DNA of 64,000 bases from positions 12,963,001 to 13,027,000 of the forward strand of contig OY727095.1 of NCBI GenBank assembly GCA_963402885.1, in the 5' to 3' direction. This stretch comes from Antedon bifida (lineage: Eukaryota > Echinodermata > Crinoidea > Comatulida > Antedonidae). Under the pieces are notes generated by a model. It was not told the DNA's origin, did no database searches, and saw nothing but the letters and a program-made list of their open reading frames with translations. The position numbers and the translations under genes were made by a program. The stretch's first letter is position 1. Each line of letters opens with the position of its first letter. Shown here piece by piece: positions 1 to 10,760 of the stretch.

Positions 1-630
1 CTGTTCTTCAGTTTAAAGGGTCCAAAATTTTTTGTTTACAATTAAAATACATTTAGAATACTGGAATATTTGGAAAACTAGGCATTTTAGTCCAGCCCAT
101 TGACTGTACTCTGTTGACACTGGTAGCAAAAAATTTCGAGATTTTTTACACTAGATCATAACAAGACAAAAAAATTCTGCGCTGTAGTGAAGAATGGCAT
201 AAAAATGTTGCTAAATGCAATATGTGTGAAAGGGAAATTTATGCAGAAAGAGATTGAATATTAACATTAAACCTTAGTTTGAAAATGTTTCATCTTTTTG
301 AATTTAAATATTTTATTTATACTGGGCAACCTCTTCAGTCAAAGAGGGCCAAGCTATGATCAGTGGCTGTGATGTACTATTACACCGGGGTAACCCCCTA
401 CTCGTCTCGAAAGATGTACTAGGTTCTTTAAAATGCACATGAGCTAGATGTGTACACCGGACCTACGGTTTATAGTTCTTATCCAAGAAGACTCGTTCTA
501 CCATTAAAACCATGGGGCTCGAACCCTTGCCTATGTTATGGGTACGTAATTATGATTCCACTGCCTTAACCACTCGGCCACTCACTCATTAACTATTTTT
601 AATGTATTTATTTCTTGAAGTTCTATGTAG
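1..630. other. Intronic sequence upstream of first visible CCDC125 exon
   Basis: No coding exon is seen before 631. The stretch is AT-rich intron that contains a tRNA-derived SINE-like repeat at about 325-590, listed separately. The 5' half of the CCDC125 gene must lie left of the window. Confidence 0.6.
325..590 (-). mobile_element. tRNA-derived SINE-like element
   Basis: Read on the minus strand, 590 to about 505 resembles a Ser/Leu-type tRNA. An A-box-like TGGCCGAGTGG lies near 581-571 and a B-box-like GGGTTCGAGCCCC near 527-514, about 50 bases apart as in class II tRNAs. A tRNA-unrelated body follows down to about 325. A diverged copy of part of that body recurs at about 3,113-3,205, which supports a dispersed repeat rather than a tRNA gene. 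No anticodon stem could be confirmed by eye. Confidence 0.7.
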
Positions 631-742
631 GCAGAAAGAAGAAATGTTAGCACTGATGGATGTGAAAGATAAATTAGTGTATGATAAGCACAAGGCTATG
701 GATGATTCTGCAATGAAAGGCTTTTCCTTATCACTAACTGAT
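631..742 (+). CDS. CCDC125: CCDC125-like exon a
   Basis: Acceptor tag ends at 630 (a second AG ends at 634) and the donor is GAT|GTAAGT. It encodes a charged helical stretch beginning KEEMLALMDVKDKL, comparable to the region just before the Cys-containing segment of vertebrate CCDC125. Confidence 0.75.
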
Positions 743-3700
743 GTAAGTTTGATTTCAGTTTTTATGTAGAATATCAGTGCTGCTGTTGTGGCTTGTATTA
801 TGTATATTAAGGCTAAACATTAGTGTCACTTCGTGGAAACGCAAAATATCTTTGCGTCATTAGCCACATTAGTGTACTTTGTGGCATCGCCGACGCTGTG
901 TAATTCTGGACTGTACTCAAAACAAGTATAATACTGCACAGTATAGAAAGATGATGATAAAGTTGCTGTTGTAATCTTTTTAAATTTGTATGTGTTCTTT
1001 ATGAGCTATTATTTACACTTCTTTACTGTCTTTACATAAGCTTTTTATTGGTTGAAAATTACTGATTACACTTATTTCTTTTTATTTTCATTATTGTTGT
1101 CATTATTAATTTAATTATTTGTATTCATATTGTTTTTCCAATTAGCAACTTGCTGTTTTAGGTGCTTGCAAGTGTCAGTCAACTGCTCCTGACCCCTGCA
1201 AATGTGCAAAAATGGCTGCTCACTTCAAGAAAGAAATTTCGTTTTTGAAGGAACAGGTAAAAATTTGTAAAAATCTCATGACTTTTACTTTTATTCTACT
1301 TTCATTTAATTTGGAAACGTACTGGATTTCATTCTTAGCAGATATCCATTCTAACTATGAAAAACTTTATAAACATAAATATTTAATTGTTTATTTTTAG
1401 AATGAAGTTTTAAAAGTAAACTGTTCAGAAGCCTATTCAGTAACTGATGCATATCGTATAGCATTTGAAGAACAGTTAAACAGAAATACAGTGCTGAGTC
1501 AAGAAGTAGCCAATCAACATAAAGACAAGGATAACACTGACGAAAGCAGATTAAGAAAACTATGGAAGAGTAGGCATCCACAAATGAACGGTATGTATTT
1601 TGAGATCCAAATTGAATTACTAATAAATGTTTGTAATCAAACTATTTTGCCAAAAAAATAGTGTGGTGTGCCCAATGGTAGTGATACAGTATGATGTCAT
1701 CATTATCACATTTTTTTTGTCACATAAAGTTTGATAGTGTAGACAGAGCTTTAGAAATTGAAACATTGGTGGGGCAGTAGAAAGGTTTCAGGTAAGTGAT
1801 ATAGTATGACATCATCATATCCATAAATGGGCATGTCACATATTTTTGTCACATAAAGTTTGATAGTGTAGACATAGCTTTAGAAATTGAAACCTTGGTG
1901 GGACAGTAGAAAGGCTTCAGGTAAGATGTGTAAATGGAATGGAAATTGTTTTACATACTGTAACAAATGGCAGGTAATTGTGGCACACCAAAGATCGCCT
2001 GATATAGGAGAGATTTTTTTTTCTGATTGGTCATAATTCATGAAATGTATTTTCTTCAATAAATAAACTGCTTTGGTTATATTTATTCAGAACCCATGAT
2101 CAAGGTTTTTCCTGATTTATCAATAAATTGTGAATATACCAATCCAACAAGGCTTCTTTTATTTGTTTTTTTAGCTATTGTTAGCAATTGTTTTTCAGGT
2201 AATAAAATTTCTCATTTTGTGAAATTTTGTGAAATTATGAGATATTCAGCATGTATGGTTTCATATTGAAGGGTGGTATTCTACTTTGGTTAATTTTAAA
2301 AACATTTTGATTGTAGAATTTCGTATATAGGATACGGGAATGTTATTCTTTTAAAATCGCGAAAATTTAGGACTAGGAAAATGTTGGGCTTTATAGTATT
2401 TAGCTTGAATGGTTTCAGACTAACGGATGGTATTCTTTTTTGGTTGATTTAAAGAAGAATTTTTTATTGTAGCATTTCGTAGGATATGGGAATGCTATTC
2501 TTTTAAAATCGCGAAAATTTAGGGCTGTGATAATGTTGGGCTTTACAGTATTTAGCATGTATGGTTTCAGACTAAAGGGTGGTATTCTTTTTTGGTTGAT
2601 TTTTGAAGAAAACAATTTTATTGTAGCATTTCGTATAGGATATAGGAATGTTTTATTCTTTTACATTTTTTACATTAAATTATACTACAGTACTTTAGCT
2701 TCATCTCCTCAGCGAATAGTAACCTTACAATTTCAGTCACCATGGCCATAGTTTGACCATAAACTCTGGAAGCAAAAAATATTTGTATATTATTACATTG
2801 CTAATACTAATCTGTATTGTGATTTAGTTCCTGACGAGGAGGATGAGATTCAAGACATGGAACCATTATGTTCGGATGAAGAGATTCACTCTGATGGAAA
2901 ATCAAGAAGTCTTGGTGTACAGGCTTCTGACCCAAAGACACCAGAGTTCATCAGTCTTCTCACAGAACTGGTAATGTCTTGTTTAGTTCCTTTTCTTCTC
3001 ATAGATATAGGGACATGTGGTTTCAATACCATAGTTATTAAACTAATAGGATTGTTAGCCCAATGCAATGATAATGTTAAATGAACCAGAACATTCTAAT
3101 TCAGAAAGATGCTCTTGGTTCTTTTTAACGAGCCAGATGTGTACATTGAACCAAAGGTTTTAAGTCCTTTAGCGAAATGTACTTGTTCTACCACCTTGTT
3201 AGCTGATGAGATTCTATTTCTTTTTTCATGAACAATTAGTCTTAAGGCCAATTTACAGAGACGAGCGGTAAAGGTAAGCAAAACCGCAAAAATAGAATCT
3301 GTTATTTCTTATGACCAATTACACAACGTGGAGCGGACGGGCGGTTGAGCAGAAATCCGCTGAAACAGATTCGATTTTGTAAAAATACAGCCCGGTAATT
3401 GTTGATTCTGGCCAATCAATGACATGATTAAAATGACGTCATCTATCAACAACTTTTTTGTGTACAGACGACAATAAATACGAGTGCCGTAGTAGGCCTA
3501 GCCTAGTTTGGAAGTTGATCTACAATATTTTATGTATTTGTACTAATATTTTATTATTCTGCCAGTTTATTATTACACTTGTAATATCTTATATGTTACA
3601 GTTGAACGATAGAAGTGAGGCACTGGCTCATCAAAGGCTAGCAGCGCGACTTTTAGCCAATCGGATGCGAGACCTTGAAGAGATTCTTGAGAAGTTAACA

Positions 3701-3760
3701 ATGACTGAAAGTCAAAGGATGTCAGAAAAGCAGGTTCCAGTTGGACTTGGACACATATGA
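631..3760 (+). CDS. CCDC125: CCDC125-like coiled-coil protein, 3' part of gene (five exons)
   Basis: Exons 631-742, 1146-1256, 1401-1590, 2828-2970 and 3602-3760 join with consistent phases (0,0,1,0) and GT-AG borders; TGA is at 3758-3760. The product matches vertebrate CCDC125 from memory. Landmarks are LAVLGACxC with a following CxC...CAKMAA segment in exon 2, an AYRIAFEEQL segment in exon 3, and a final LNDRSEALAHQR segment. The protein is mostly predicted coiled coil, and CCDC125 has been linked to cell motility in mammals. The N-terminal half is outside the window. The first exon could start at 631 or at 635 (two adjacent AGs). A candidate AATAAA lies at about 4,962. A 54-bp tandem array begins a dozen bases after the stop. 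Confidence 0.87.
1146..1256 (+). CDS. CCDC125: CCDC125-like exon b (Cys cluster)
   Basis: It has 111 nt, phase 0 at both ends, acceptor ATTAG and donor CAG|GTAAAA. It encodes QLAVLGACKCQS and then CKCAKMAAHFKKE. The CxC...CxC pattern followed by MAA is the most diagnostic CCDC125 signature in the window. Confidence 0.88.
1401..1590 (+). CDS. CCDC125: CCDC125-like exon c
   Basis: It has 190 nt, phase 0 to 1, acceptor TTTTTAG and donor ACG|GTATGT. It encodes a helical segment with DAYRIAFEEQLNRN, matching the corresponding vertebrate segment. Confidence 0.87.
1591..2827. repeat. CCDC125 intron with two tandem-repeat blocks
   Basis: Positions about 1,676-1,924 are two roughly 125-bp tandem copies. 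Each contains one terminal half of the MITE family whose full copies lie at 18,003 and 34,155 (GTTTGATAGTGTAGACA end). Positions about 2,240-2,690 are three copies of a roughly 152-bp unit, marked by 'atggtttca' near 2,254, 2,409 and 2,561. No coding sequence is seen. Confidence 0.65.
2828..2970 (+). CDS. CCDC125: CCDC125-like exon d
   Basis: It has 143 nt, phase 1 to 0, acceptor GATTTAG and donor CTG|GTAATG. It encodes an acidic linker followed by TPEFISLLTEL, which joins directly to LNDRSEALAHQR of the last exon. Confidence 0.85.
2971..3601. other. Last CCDC125 intron
   Basis: A diverged SINE-body fragment lies at about 3,113-3,205 (compare 325-590). No coding signal is seen in the remainder. 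Confidence 0.5.
3602..3760 (+). CDS. CCDC125: CCDC125-like terminal coding exon
   Basis: Acceptor ATGTTACAG; 52 codons plus TGA. It contains LNDRSEALAHQRLAARLL, matching the conserved C-terminal helix of CCDC125. The tail after that helix is much shorter than I recall for the human protein. Confidence 0.87.
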   Translation: MNDRSEALAHQRLAARLLANRMRDLEEILEKLTMTESQRMSEKQVPVGLGHI

Positions 3761-3771
3761 AATGATGTTTA

Positions 3772-4425
3772 ATGCAGATTGAAAAGGGTTGCATCACATG
3801 GGCTCCACATGCATATGTGCAATTTATGCAGATTGAAAATGGTAGCATCACATGGGCTCCACATGCATATGTGCAATTTATGCAGATTGAAAAAGGATAG
3901 TATCACATGGGCTCCACATGCATATGTGCAATTTATGCAGATTGAAAAGGGTAGCATCACATCACATGGACTCAACATGCATATGTGCAATTTATGCAGA
4001 TTGAAATGGGTAGCATCACATGGACTCCACATGCATATGTGCAATTTAAGCAGATTGAAATGGGTAACATCACATGGACTCCACATGCATATGTGCAATT
4101 TATGCAGATTGAAATGGGTAGCATCACATGGACTCCACATGCATATGTGCAATTTATGCAGATTGAAAAAGGGTAGCATCACATCACATGGACTCCACAT
4201 GCATATGTGCAATTTATGCAGATTGAAATGGGTAGCATCACATGGACTCCACATGCATATGTGCAATTTAAGCAGATTGAAATGGGTAACATCACATGGA
4301 CTCCACATGCATATGTGCAATTTATGCAGATTGAAAAAGGTAGCATCACACAGGCTCCACATGCATATGTGCAATTTATGCAGATTGAAAAATGGTAGCA
4401 TCACATGGACTCCACATGCATATTA
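3772..4425 (+). repeat. 54-bp tandem array directly after the CCDC125 stop
   Basis: About 12 copies of a 54-bp unit. Core pieces are gcagattgaaa, atcacatggactccacatg and catatgtgcaattta; 'gcagatt' falls at 3,774 and 3,828 and so on. A few units have a 5-6-bp 'atcac' expansion. Because 54 is divisible by 3 the array is open in several frames on both strands. It begins about 12 bases after the stop, so it should be transcribed as 3' UTR unless polyadenylation precedes it. Confidence 0.92.
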
Positions 4426-5324
4426 AAACCCTTAAACCCTTCCACATACATGTGCTCGATAATTTATGGAATTTTAAAATGCCTTTAGAATACAGTTGTT
4501 TTACTGCTGTCCTAAATAATTCAGGTAATTTTATCAGTGTCTTACCTAAATATATTTTTGAAAAATAATTTTAAAAAGTAATTGTAATCTTAAAATATTA
4601 CTGTATAAAATGTAGACTATAAGTGTTGGGTCAATGTAGAGTATATACACATCTAATACTCAAGTGTTGGGTCAATTTAAATTAAACAAACATTTTTAAT
4701 GGTAGTAAAAATGTTTTACAATCTTGCCTTTATATTATATATTCAACCTTCTAATTTATTTTAAACAATGTATTTTAAACAAATAGTATCTTGATGTATG
4801 TATCTGGAAATGTTGTTTGTAAAATCAGTTGTTATAGGTCAAATTGTGTGTCAGCAGACAATCCATAAACGAGTGCTAAAATCTAAAAATCTGCTCACTT
4901 TTTATTTATTTATTATGAATTGACTTGAATTATTAAAAAATGTATGTAGTCTGATTCAGAATAAAGTGCAATAGAATTTGATGAAATTTGAATTAAATTT
5001 TAAATATTAATTATTTATTAATTAAATTAGTGAAACAAAATATTGTAAAAATGTTTATGTTAATTTTATGTTAATTATCACATGCATGCAGTTGCAGTAA
5101 AACTGAATATGTACTCATGTCATATACTGTAGTGTAATGGTAGCTCTCGAGCGCACAAGTACTGTATTGTATCCATACACATATACAGTGCGATAGCAAT
5201 AAATTTCAGTCAAAAAATTATTGGAAAAAAAAGTGCCTCTTCATTTAAGTATATTACTTGGATCTCATTCTTTAGGGCTAACGATACATCAAGTTTTATT
5301 AGAAAGTGATATGATCGTTATGCA
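4426..5324. other. AT-rich gap between the two tandem arrays
   Basis: No ORF or conserved structure is seen. 'agtgttgggtcaat' occurs twice, near 4,622 and 4,665. An AATAAA at about 4,962 is a possible polyadenylation signal for the CCDC125 transcript. Confidence 0.5.
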
Positions 5325-8300
5325 AGTCTTTCAATAATAGGAGTCTACCAATAATAGCAGAGTCTCCCAATAATAGCACGAGTCTCCCAATAATAGCAGG
5401 AGTCTCCCAATAATAGCAGGAGTCTCCCAATAATAGCAGGAGTCTCCCAATAATAGCAGGAGTCTCCCAATAATAGCAGGAGTCTCCCAATAATAGCAGG
5501 AGTCTCCCAATAATAACAGGAGTCTCCCAATAATAGCAAGAGTCTCCCAATAATAGCAGGAGTCTCCCAATAATGGCAGAAGTCTCCCAATAATAGCAGG
5601 AGTCTCCCAATAATAGCAGGAGTCTCCCAATAATAACAGGAGTCTCCCAATAATAGCAGGAGTCTCCTAATAATAGCAGGAGTCTCCCAGTAATAGCAGG
5701 AGTCTTCCAATAATAGCAGGAGTCTCCCAGTAATAGCAGGAGTCTCCCAATAATAGCAGGAGTCTCCCAATAATAGCAGGAGTCTCCTAATAATAACAGG
5801 AGGCTCCCAATAATAGCAGGAGTCTTCCAATAATAACAGGAGTCTCCCAATAATAGCAGGAGTCTCCCAATAATAGCAGGAGTCTCCCAATAATAGCAGG
5901 AGTCTCCCAATAATAACAGGAGTCTCCCAATAATAGCAGGAGTCTCCCAATAATAGCAGGAGCCTCCCAATAATGGCAGGAGTCTCCCAATAATAGCAGG
6001 AGTCTCCCAATAATAGCAGGAGTCTCCCAATAATAGCAGGAGTCTTCCAATAATAGCAGGAGTCTCCCAATAATAGCAGGAGTCTCCCAATAATAGCAGG
6101 AGTCTCCCAATAATAGCAGGAGTCTCCTAATAATAACAGGAGTCTCCCAATAATAGCAGGATTCTCCCAATAATAACAATAGTCTCCCAATAATAACAGG
6201 AGTCTCCCAATAATAGCAGGAGTCTTCCAATAATGGCAGGAGTCACCCAATAATAGCAGGAGTCTCCCAATAATAGCAGGAGTCTCTCAATAATAGCAGG
6301 AGTCTCCCAATAATAGCAGGAGTCTTCCAATAATAACAGGAGTCTCCCAATAATAGCTGGAGTCTTCCAATAATAACAGGAGTCTCCCAATAATAGCAGG
6401 AGTCTCCCAATAATAGCAGGAGTCTACCAATAATAGCAGGAGTCTTCCAATAATAGCAGGAGTCTCCCAATAATAGCAGGAGTCTCCCAATAATAGCAGG
6501 AGTCTCCCAATAATAGCAGGAGTCTCCCAATGATAGCAGGAGTCTTCCAATAATAGCAGGAGTCTTCCAATAATAGCAGGAGTCTCCCAATAATAGCAGG
6601 AGTCTCCCAATAATAGCAGGAGTCTCCCAATAATAGCAGGAGTCTCCTAATAATAACAGGAGTCTCCCAATAATAGCAGGATTCTCCCAATAATAACAAT
6701 AGTCTCCCAATAATAACAGGAGTCTCCCAATAATAGCAGGAGTCTTCCAATAATGGCAGGAGTCACCCAATAATAGCAGGAGTCTCCCAATAATAGCAGG
6801 AGTCTCTCAATAATAGCAGGAGTCTCCCAATAATAGCAGGAGTCTTCCAATAATAACAGGAGTCTCCCAATAATAGCTGGAGTCTTCCAATAATAACAGG
6901 AGTCTCCCAATAATAGCAGGAGTCTCCCAATAATAGCAGGAGTCTACCAATAATAGCAGGAGTCTTCCAATAATAGCAGGAGTCTCCCAATAATAGCAGG
7001 AGTCTCCCAATAATAGCAGGAGTCTCCCAATAATAGCAGGAGTCTCCCAATGATAGCAGGAGTCTTCCAATAATAGCAGGAGTCTCCCAATAATAGCAGG
7101 AGTCTCCCAATAATAGCAGGAGTCTCCCAATAATAGCAGGAGTCTCCCGTTAATAGCAGGAGCCTCCCAATAATGGCAGGAGTCTCCCAATAATAGCAGG
7201 AGTCTCCCAATAATAACTGGAGTCTCCCAATAATAGCAGGAGTCTTCCAATAATAGCAGGAGTCTTCCAATAATAGCAGGAGTCTCCCAATAATAGCAGG
7301 AGTCTCCCAATAATAGCAGGAGTCTCCCAATAATAGCAGGAGTCTCCCAATAATAGCAGGAGTCTCCTAATAATAACAGGAGTCTCCCAATAATAGCAGG
7401 ATTCTCCCAATAATAACAGGAGTCTCCCAATAATAGCAGGATTCTCCCAATAATAGCAGGAGTCTTCCAATAATGGCAGGAGTCACCCAATAATAGCAGG
7501 AGTCTCCCAATAATAGCAGGAGTCTCTCAATAATAGCAGGAGTCTCCCAATAATAGCAGGAGTCTTCCAATAATAACAGGAGTCTCCCAATAATAGCTGG
7601 AGTCTTCCAATAATAACAGGAGTCTCCCAATAATAGCAGGAGTCTCCCAATAATAGCAGGAGTCTTCCAATAATAGCAGGAGTCTCCCAGTAATAGCAGG
7701 AGTCTCCCAATAACAGCAGGAGTCTACCAATAATAGCAGGAGTCTTCCAATAATAGCAGGAGTCTCCCAATAATAGCAGGAGTCTCCCAATAATAGCAGG
7801 AGTCTCCCAATAATAGCAGGAGTCTCCCAATGATAGCAGGAGTCTTCCAATAATAGCAGGAGTCTCCCAATAATAGCAGGAGTCTCCCAATAATAGCAGG
7901 AGTCTCCCAATAATAGCAGGAGTCTCCCAATAATAGCAGGAGTCTCCCAATAATAGCAGGAGTCTCCCAATAATAACAGGAGTCTCCCAATAATAGCAGG
8001 AGTCTCCCAATAATAGCAGGAGTCTCCCAATAATGGCAGGAGTCTCCCAATAATAGCAGGAGTCTTCCAATAATAGCAGGAGTCTCCCAATAATAGCAGG
8101 AGTCTTCCAATAATCGCAGGAGTCTCCCAATAATAGCAGGCGTCTTCCAATAATAGCAGGAGTCTCCCAATAATAGCAGGAGTCTCTCAATAATAGCAGG
8201 AGTCTCCCAATAATAGCAGGAGTCTTCCAATAATAGCAGGAGTCTCCCAATAATAGCTGGAGTCTTCCAATAATAACAGGAGTCTCCCAATAATAGCTGG

Positions 8301-8972
8301 AGTCTTCCAATAATAACAGGAGTCTCCCAATAATAGCAGGAGTCTCCCAATAATAGCAGGAGTCTCCCAATAATAGCAGGAGTCTTCCAATAATAGCAGG
8401 AGTCTCCCAGTAATAGCAGGAGTCTCCCAATAATAGCAGGAGTCTCCCAATAATAGCAGGAGTCTCCCAATGATAGCAGGAGTCTTCCAATAATAGCAGG
8501 AGTCTCCCAATAATAGCAGGAGTCTCCCAATAATAGCAGGAGTCTCCCAATAATAGCAGGAGTCTCCCAATAATAGCAGGAGTCTCCCAATAATAGCAGG
8601 AGTCTCCCAATAATAGCAGGAGTCTCCCAATAATGGCAGAAGTCTCCCAATAATAGCAGGAGTCTCCCAATAATAGCAGGAGTCTCCCAATAATAACAGG
8701 AGTCTCCCAATAATAGCAGGAGTCTCCCAATAATAGCAGGAGTCTCCCAATAATGGCAGGAGTCTCTCAATAATAGCAGGAGTCTCCCAATAATAGCAGG
8801 AGTCTCCCAATAATAGCAGGAGTCTCCCAATAATAACAGGAGTCTCCCAATAATAGCAGGAGTCTCCCAATAATAGCAGGAGTCTTCCAATAATAGCAGG
8901 AGTCTCCCAATAATAGCAGGAGTCTCCCAATAATAGCAGGAGTCTCCCAATAATAACAGGAGTCTCCCAAGT
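5325..8972. repeat. 20-bp minisatellite, about 180 units
   Basis: The consensus unit is agtctcccaataatagcagg. After an irregular first unit, every unit from 5,361 to about 8,970 is exactly 20 bp, and variation is by substitution only (for example agtctt, taatgg, taataa, tgatag, tagctgg). Variant units define higher-order structure, including a perfect duplication of 6,041-6,560 as 6,561-7,080. On the minus strand the unit lacks stops in all three frames (60 nt = 20 codons), producing long spurious ORFs. I see no promoter, start context or splice evidence for translation. Confidence 0.97.
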
Positions 8973-9752
8973 TTCCCAAGTCATTTTTTCAAGTTGAGAT
9001 CTCTGTTTGTTATTATTTTGTGATAAGTGAATTATAAAATCTAAAGTAAATAGACAACTAATAATAATACAAATTTACAACCAACATATTTTCATCAAGA
9101 ATGCACAAGGCACTATTTAAAACAAATATGAGAAATTGGTCCAATATAGTAAATATATAATAGATATTAAACTCATTTGGTTAGAATCTATACAATCCAT
9201 CAGTTATGGAAGAAATTAACATTATACTGTTTTAGTGAGTGGAAGAAATAAAAAGAAAAACCATCATAAATAATATCAATTAAACCAAAAGATAGACAGT
9301 CAAATTTAGTAAAATGTTTGACAATGAATAATATACATAAACTTGTTCTTTCTAAATGATTTGTGATACAAAAATTACCAATTATATTAATTTAAAAATT
9401 CGATACAATAAAGTGATACTTCTGATGTCTTAATAATATGAGAATAATCAAAGCATATATAATAATAATAATACTGTTTATTATGTTCACACATTAAATG
9501 TATATACATTGTATGCAGCCTTCACTGTAGGATCAATGCTGATTTTATATACACTTTTATACAACATGTTTCAATTTATGGAATTCATTTAAATCTTGTC
9601 TATACATTTTACTAATTCATAAAAAAAACTTATATTTCATGGTTACAAACATTTTCCTGTTATTAACATTATTATTTCAATTGGTACGCGTATTCAATTT
9701 GGACTTTACCGTTGAGTTTTTTAGTTAAGTTTAGTTATTTTGAAGAAGTTAA

Positions 9753-10084
9753 AGATGTACTGTCCCCAAAAAGCATGAAAAATGAAGATTTAATTAAATC
9801 AGACTTTGAATAGGTTATTTGCAGTTTTAATAAAGGTAATCACTTTCGTAGAAAAAAAAAAATGTGTTAACTTATAAAATATAATAAATGGTTAAATTCA
9901 ACCAAAAATCCAATGGCTGGCAGTCAATTTGGGCCTTATTTCTTTAATTTACAGGTTTTTTTTCAGGTAAATAAATTTTGTTCAGATCCAATTTTTGGTC
10001 AAAGTGGATAACTATTATGTGACATTAAAATGGCATATTAAAAAAAAAATGTGAAAAATTATTTTTGAGAGGGACAATACATCT
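9753..10084. mobile_element. TTAA-flanked MITE, copy 1 of the TATTGTCCC family
   Basis: Flanked by TTAA at 9,749-9,752 and 10,085-10,088. The ends are AGATGTACTGTCCCC and GGGACAATACATCT. The interior motif attatgtgacattaaaatgg recurs inverted in the copy at 12,065-12,316. TTAA duplication is typical of piggyBac-type transposition; no transposase is present. Confidence 0.82.
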
Positions 10085-10199
10085 TTAATACTCAACAAAC
10101 GTTTGTTACTTAAGTTTACCCCATGACTGCCAACATGATCTGTATAGTACAAGAAAGGTGTTATTAAATTGAAGGCAACATTTATAATAGTTAAAACTT

Positions 10200-10620
10200 A
10201 ATATTTAAACTATCTTTTGCATATTCATAAACAGGGTTTAATTATCAAGATGATTACATAAATTCAATATATTTACAAGCAAGGTGTTAAAGAAGGCTAT
10301 CGGAAGTTCATTAATATTTAAATCTATTTTTGCATATTCATAAGCAATGTTTAATTATCAAGATGATTACATAAATTCAATATATCTACAAGCAAGGTGT
10401 TAAAGAAGGCTATCGGAAGTTCATTAATATTTGAATCTATTTTTGCATATTCATAAGCAATGTTTAATTATCAAGATGATTACATAAATTCAATATATCT
10501 TCAAGCAAGGACTTTATTATTATTTAAATCTACCTTTTGTATAATTCATAAGCAATATTTAATTATCAAGATGATATAAATTCAATAAGGCAATTTAAAT
10601 TTAGCTTTTGCATATTCATA
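10200..10620. repeat. 113-bp tandem repeat downstream of RGS12
   Basis: 'gcatattcataa' occurs at 10,219, 10,332 and 10,445 (113-bp spacing), with shorter degraded units following near 10,540 and 10,608. It lies within the probable 3' UTR or just downstream of RGS12. Confidence 0.8.
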
Positions 10621-10760
10621 AGCATGGTTTTATTGATAAAATTATGATAATTAAATTGATTATAAATAACTACAAAGCATATCAAATTTGATATAAAATG
10701 AAACTTTTAAAATACAGTCCTATAAACATAAATTTCATTTTACATAATTTTAAATTAATA

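Larger units (their letters stand above)
8973..10760. other. AT-rich 3' flank of RGS12
   Basis: It contains a TTAA-flanked MITE (9,753-10,084) and a roughly 113-bp tandem repeat (about 10,200-10,620), both listed separately. A minus-strand AATAAA lies at 10,634-10,629, about 127 nt past the RGS12 stop, and is a candidate polyadenylation signal. No other gene is seen. Confidence 0.5.

Noticed and set aside
3769..4426. Over 200-codon ORFs on both strands in the 54-bp array
   Set aside because: They are a consequence of a unit length divisible by three. The plus-strand gene already ends at 3,760.
5325..8972. CRISPR-like array
   Set aside because: Units are contiguous with no spacers and the sequence is clearly animal.
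5299..8984. Long minus-strand ORFs (up to 415 codons) across the 20-bp array
   Set aside because: They exist in all three frames because the repeat unit lacks stops. No start context, splice sites or composition of a real protein.
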